From NCBI RefSeq assembly GCF_016616425.1, contig NZ_CP067101.1:5766001-5830000 (forward strand): DNA of 64,000 nucleotides. Reading direction: 5' to 3'. A program made the translations under genes and the position numbers. The notes beneath the pieces are model-generated. The model saw only the letters and a program-made list of their open reading frames with translations. It ran no database searches and was not told where the DNA came from. The stretch comes from Bradyrhizobium diazoefficiens. GTDB lineage: Bacteria > Pseudomonadota > Alphaproteobacteria > Rhizobiales > Xanthobacteraceae. Below are positions 61,529 through 64,000 of the stretch, piece by piece. The first letter of the stretch is position 1. Each line of letters begins with the position of its first letter.

Positions 61529-64000
61529 CTAAAGGCGACGTCTCTTCCTGCCGCCTGCATTCGCACGGGAAAGCCCGATGTAGAGGAGAAGGCCGGCGGC
61601 CGCCGCCGTCCCCACACCGGCGAGGGCCGTTCTGCCATCGAGACGCGCCGGGTCCTCGCGGTAGAAATCCGCCGCCGCGTGAGCGGGAATCTGTTGTCCT
61701 GCCTTGATGGCCAGTGCCACGACTTCAGCGGGATGCATCGCCCAGCGTTGCGTGCCGTGCAGGATCTGTTCGCGGCAGCTGAAGCCGTCCGCGATGATCA
61801 ACGTATCAGAACCCGCCTTGCGCACGGCCGGAAGCAGCTCGTGCTCGCCGATTTTCATCGAGACGTCGTAGTGCTCGGCCTCATATCCGAATGAGCCGGC
61901 CTGACCGCAGCAGCCAAGCTTCGGATATTCCACCTTAAGGCCCATCGCCTCGAACAGTTTCTGTTGCAAGTCGAATTGAAGAACGGAGCGATGATGGCAA
62001 TGTGCGTGCGCAAGCGCCGCTCGCTCGAACCGCGGCGGCTTCCATTGCGGATCCTTCATGAGAAACTCGCCGAGCAGCATGGTCTGCGTGGCGAGGCGGT
62101 GCGCATCGCGGTCGTCCGGCATCAGGTTGAGAAGTTCATCCCGGAACACGGAAACGCAACTCGGTTCCAGCCCCACTACCGGCACGCCGGCCCGAATGGC
62201 CGGCCGCAGAACCTCGATCACCTGGGTGAGCTTGCGCTTGGCGAGGCCAAGCATTCCGTAGTCGTAAAGAGGTCTGCCGCAGCACAAGTGGGCGTTCGGA
62301 ACCATCACGCGATAACCAGCATCCTCAAGCACGGTGACCGCGGCCTTTGCCGTGCCCGGTACGAAGTAGTTATTGAATGTATCGGGCCAGAGGATGACAG
62401 GCGGGCGCGAGCGATCATCGACGTGCCGGTTGCGCGCGAACCAGTGCTGGAATGTTTCGGAGCTGAATTTCGGTGCCTCGCGCTCGGGAGAGAATCCGGC
62501 CAGTCCACGCAATGCGGTGCCAAGGCCCGGTGATGCAAGCAGCGCGTTTGTCAGGCCCGGCGCGAAGGATGCAAGCCGCGCCCACGCGAAAACCAATCCC
62601 ATCGAATAGGCGGCCGCAGGGCGCAGCCGCCCGGCGTAATAGTGCGACAGGAACTCCGCCTTGTAGGTGGCCATGTCCACCGACACCGGACAATCATGCT
62701 TGCAACCCTTGCACTGGAGGCACAGGTCGAGTGCCTCGCGCACGGCCTTCTCGCGCCAGCCGCGCTTGAGCTGATCGCCCCGCATCATCTCGAACAGGAG
62801 GTGTGCCCGGCCGCGGGTCGAGTGCATCTCTTCACGCGTCGCCTGGAAGCTTGGGCACATCACCTGCCCGCCGAGAGAGCGGCACTTCCCGACCCCAAAG
62901 CACCGCTCGGCCGCGGTGGCAAAGGAGCCGCGATCCCCAGGAAATTTGAAGTGGGTCTTTACCTCTATCGGATGATACTCCGGCCCGAGCCTCAGATCGG
63001 CATCGAGGGGTTGCGGATCGATGACCTTGCCGGGATTCATCCGCCAATGTGGATCCCAGATCGTCTTGAACTCGCGGAATGCCTGGATAAGGTCCGGCCC
63101 GAACATTTTCGGCAACAACTCGGCCTTGGCTTGGCCGTCGCCGTGCTCGCCCGACAATGAACCGCCATAGGACAGGCAGAGGTCCGATGCCTCTTCCATG
63201 TAGGCACGGAACTTGGCCACGCCTTCGGCGGTGCGCAGACCGAAAGTCATCCGGCTGTGGATGCAGCCGTCGCCGAAGTGACCGAAAATCGTGTAGGCGT
63301 AGCCATAGCGCTCGCACAGCGCTTTGAAATCGCGCAAGTACGGACCGAGACGATCGGGCGGGACGGCCGCATCCTCCCAGCTTGGCCAAGCCTCCTCGGT
63401 GACCGGGATGTGGCTCGATCCGACTCCGGACTCGCGAACGTGCCAGATTGCGGCTTGGTCACCTGGGTTCCCGACCACCCGCATATCGTTCGACTTTGTG
63501 CCGCTCCGCTGCAGCTTTCGATAGGCCGCCTCGGCCTTGTCATTTGCATCCTTCTGGTCATCGCCGCCGAATTCGACCAGAAGCCATGCGTGTCCACTCG
63601 GGAGCAGATCCGCCCCTGACACCGACTTTGCCTTGCGTCGCATGTTCACGACGACGTGCTCGTCAATCCCTTCCAGGGCCAACGCGCCGAGATCTCGGAT
63701 CTGGGGCACGTCGTCGCCGGCTTCCGGAAAATCATCATATCCGAGCACGAGCAGCGCGCGCGCCGGTGAATAGGGTTGCAGTCGAACTGTAGCCGCGAGC
63801 GTCAGCGCGCACGTGCTTTCGGACCCAACCAGCGCACGCGCCACGTGAAAGCCGTTCTCGGCCAGCAAGGAGTCGAGATTGTATCCAGATACGCGACGCG
63901 GAATGTTCGGGTAGCGCGAGCGGATCTCGTGGCCATATCGATCCGCCAGTTGCTGCAGCCGATGGTAGATCTCGGCACGGCGCCCGCCCCCGCGCAGGAT
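61529..64000 (-). CDS. FAD/Fe-S 2-hydroxyacid dehydrogenase, N-terminus cut by window edge
   Basis: At least 823 residues, open at the right edge. It is an FAD-linked oxidase (PCMH-type, like D-lactate or D-2-hydroxyglutarate dehydrogenase) fused to an Fe-S and CCG module (GlpC-like). FGHFGDGCIHSRMTFGL and YGGSLSGEHGDG are the FAD-oxidase C-terminal part; CFGVGKCR...MCPSFQATREE and CLQCKGCKHDCPVSVDMA bind two 4Fe-4S clusters; LCCGRPLYDYG and LGCCGQAGSFGYE are the CCG heterodisulfide-type motifs. A final helix (GVGTAAAAGLLLYIGL) could anchor it to the membrane. It likely donates electrons to quinone. The first residues are outside the window. Confidence 0.9.
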   Translation of the reverse strand: MLRGGGRRAEIYHRLQQLADRYGHEIRSRYPNIPRRVSGYNLDSLLAENGFHVARALVGSESTCALTLAATVRLQPYSPARALLVLGYDDFPEAGDDVPQIRDLGALALEGIDEHVVVNMRRKAKSVSGADLLPSGHAWLLVEFGGDDQKDANDKAEAAYRKLQRSGTKSNDMRVVGNPGDQAAIWHVRESGVGSSHIPVTEEAWPSWEDAAVPPDRLGPYLRDFKALCERYGYAYTIFGHFGDGCIHSRMTFGLRTAEGVAKFRAYMEEASDLCLSYGGSLSGEHGDGQAKAELLPKMFGPDLIQAFREFKTIWDPHWRMNPGKVIDPQPLDADLRLGPEYHPIEVKTHFKFPGDRGSFATAAERCFGVGKCRSLGGQVMCPSFQATREEMHSTRGRAHLLFEMMRGDQLKRGWREKAVREALDLCLQCKGCKHDCPVSVDMATYKAEFLSHYYAGRLRPAAAYSMGLVFAWARLASFAPGLTNALLASPGLGTALRGLAGFSPEREAPKFSSETFQHWFARNRHVDDRSRPPVILWPDTFNNYFVPGTAKAAVTVLEDAGYRVMVPNAHLCCGRPLYDYGMLGLAKRKLTQVIEVLRPAIRAGVPVVGLEPSCVSVFRDELLNLMPDDRDAHRLATQTMLLGEFLMKDPQWKPPRFERAALAHAHCHHRSVLQFDLQQKLFEAMGLKVEYPKLGCCGQAGSFGYEAEHYDVSMKIGEHELLPAVRKAGSDTLIIADGFSCREQILHGTQRWAMHPAEVVALAIKAGQQIPAHAAADFYREDPARLDGRTALAGVGTAAAAGLLLYIGLSRANAGGRKRRRL

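Overview
The window looks like chromosome from a Bradyrhizobium-type alphaproteobacterium. The GC content is high, the encoded proteins are typical of the Rhizobiales, hopanoid genes are present, and several intergenic regions carry sequences matching the EcfG (general stress sigma factor) promoter GGAAC-N16/17-CGTT. No rRNA, tRNA, CRISPR array or replication origin was found.

Region 1 (1-12 kb) is a catabolic block for an organic acid activated as a CoA thioester. It holds a thiolase (cut by the window edge), a PimC/PimD-like pair of acyl-CoA dehydrogenases, two paralogous SDR-fold proteins, a glutathione S-transferase, a CaiB-type CoA-transferase, a DsbA-fold isomerase, an HxlR regulator, a feruloyl-CoA-synthase-like ligase and a periplasmic substrate-binding protein. 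Three promoters in this block have the same architecture: a 17-base spacer between -35 and -10 that contains the inverted repeat GTTCT-N5-(A/G)GAAC. This suggests one repressor controls uptake, activation and beta-oxidation together; the HxlR protein is the local candidate.

Region 2 (12-47 kb) is a patchwork of stress, envelope and storage-sugar genes mixed with gene debris. Intact genes include hpnI and hpnG (hopanoid side chain), two GH15 glucan hydrolases, a glycogen-debranching-type enzyme, a ThDP-dependent oxidase or decarboxylase, FNT and MFS transporters, a hemolysin III protein, two AI-2E-family transporters flanking an HpnB-like glycosyltransferase, a CFA-synthase-like methyltransferase, a sensory-rhodopsin-transducer protein, a GMC oxidoreductase operon and two internally repeated membrane proteins. 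Debris includes a frameshifted IS630 transposase, a truncated DedA gene, an internally deleted Na+/H+ antiporter, and two copies of an [hpnI - membrane protein] segment in which each copy has lost a different gene. Putative EcfG promoters precede many of the intact genes.

Region 3 (47-59 kb) is one tightly overlapping minus-strand operon for a complete Alternative Complex III (actABCDEF) and an A2-type caa3 cytochrome oxidase with a SCO copper chaperone: a quinol-to-oxygen respiratory chain that bypasses bc1. Region 4 (59-64 kb) adds an FMN L-lactate-dehydrogenase-like protein, a DUF421 membrane protein and a large FAD/Fe-S 2-hydroxyacid dehydrogenase (cut by the window end), which could feed electrons into that chain.
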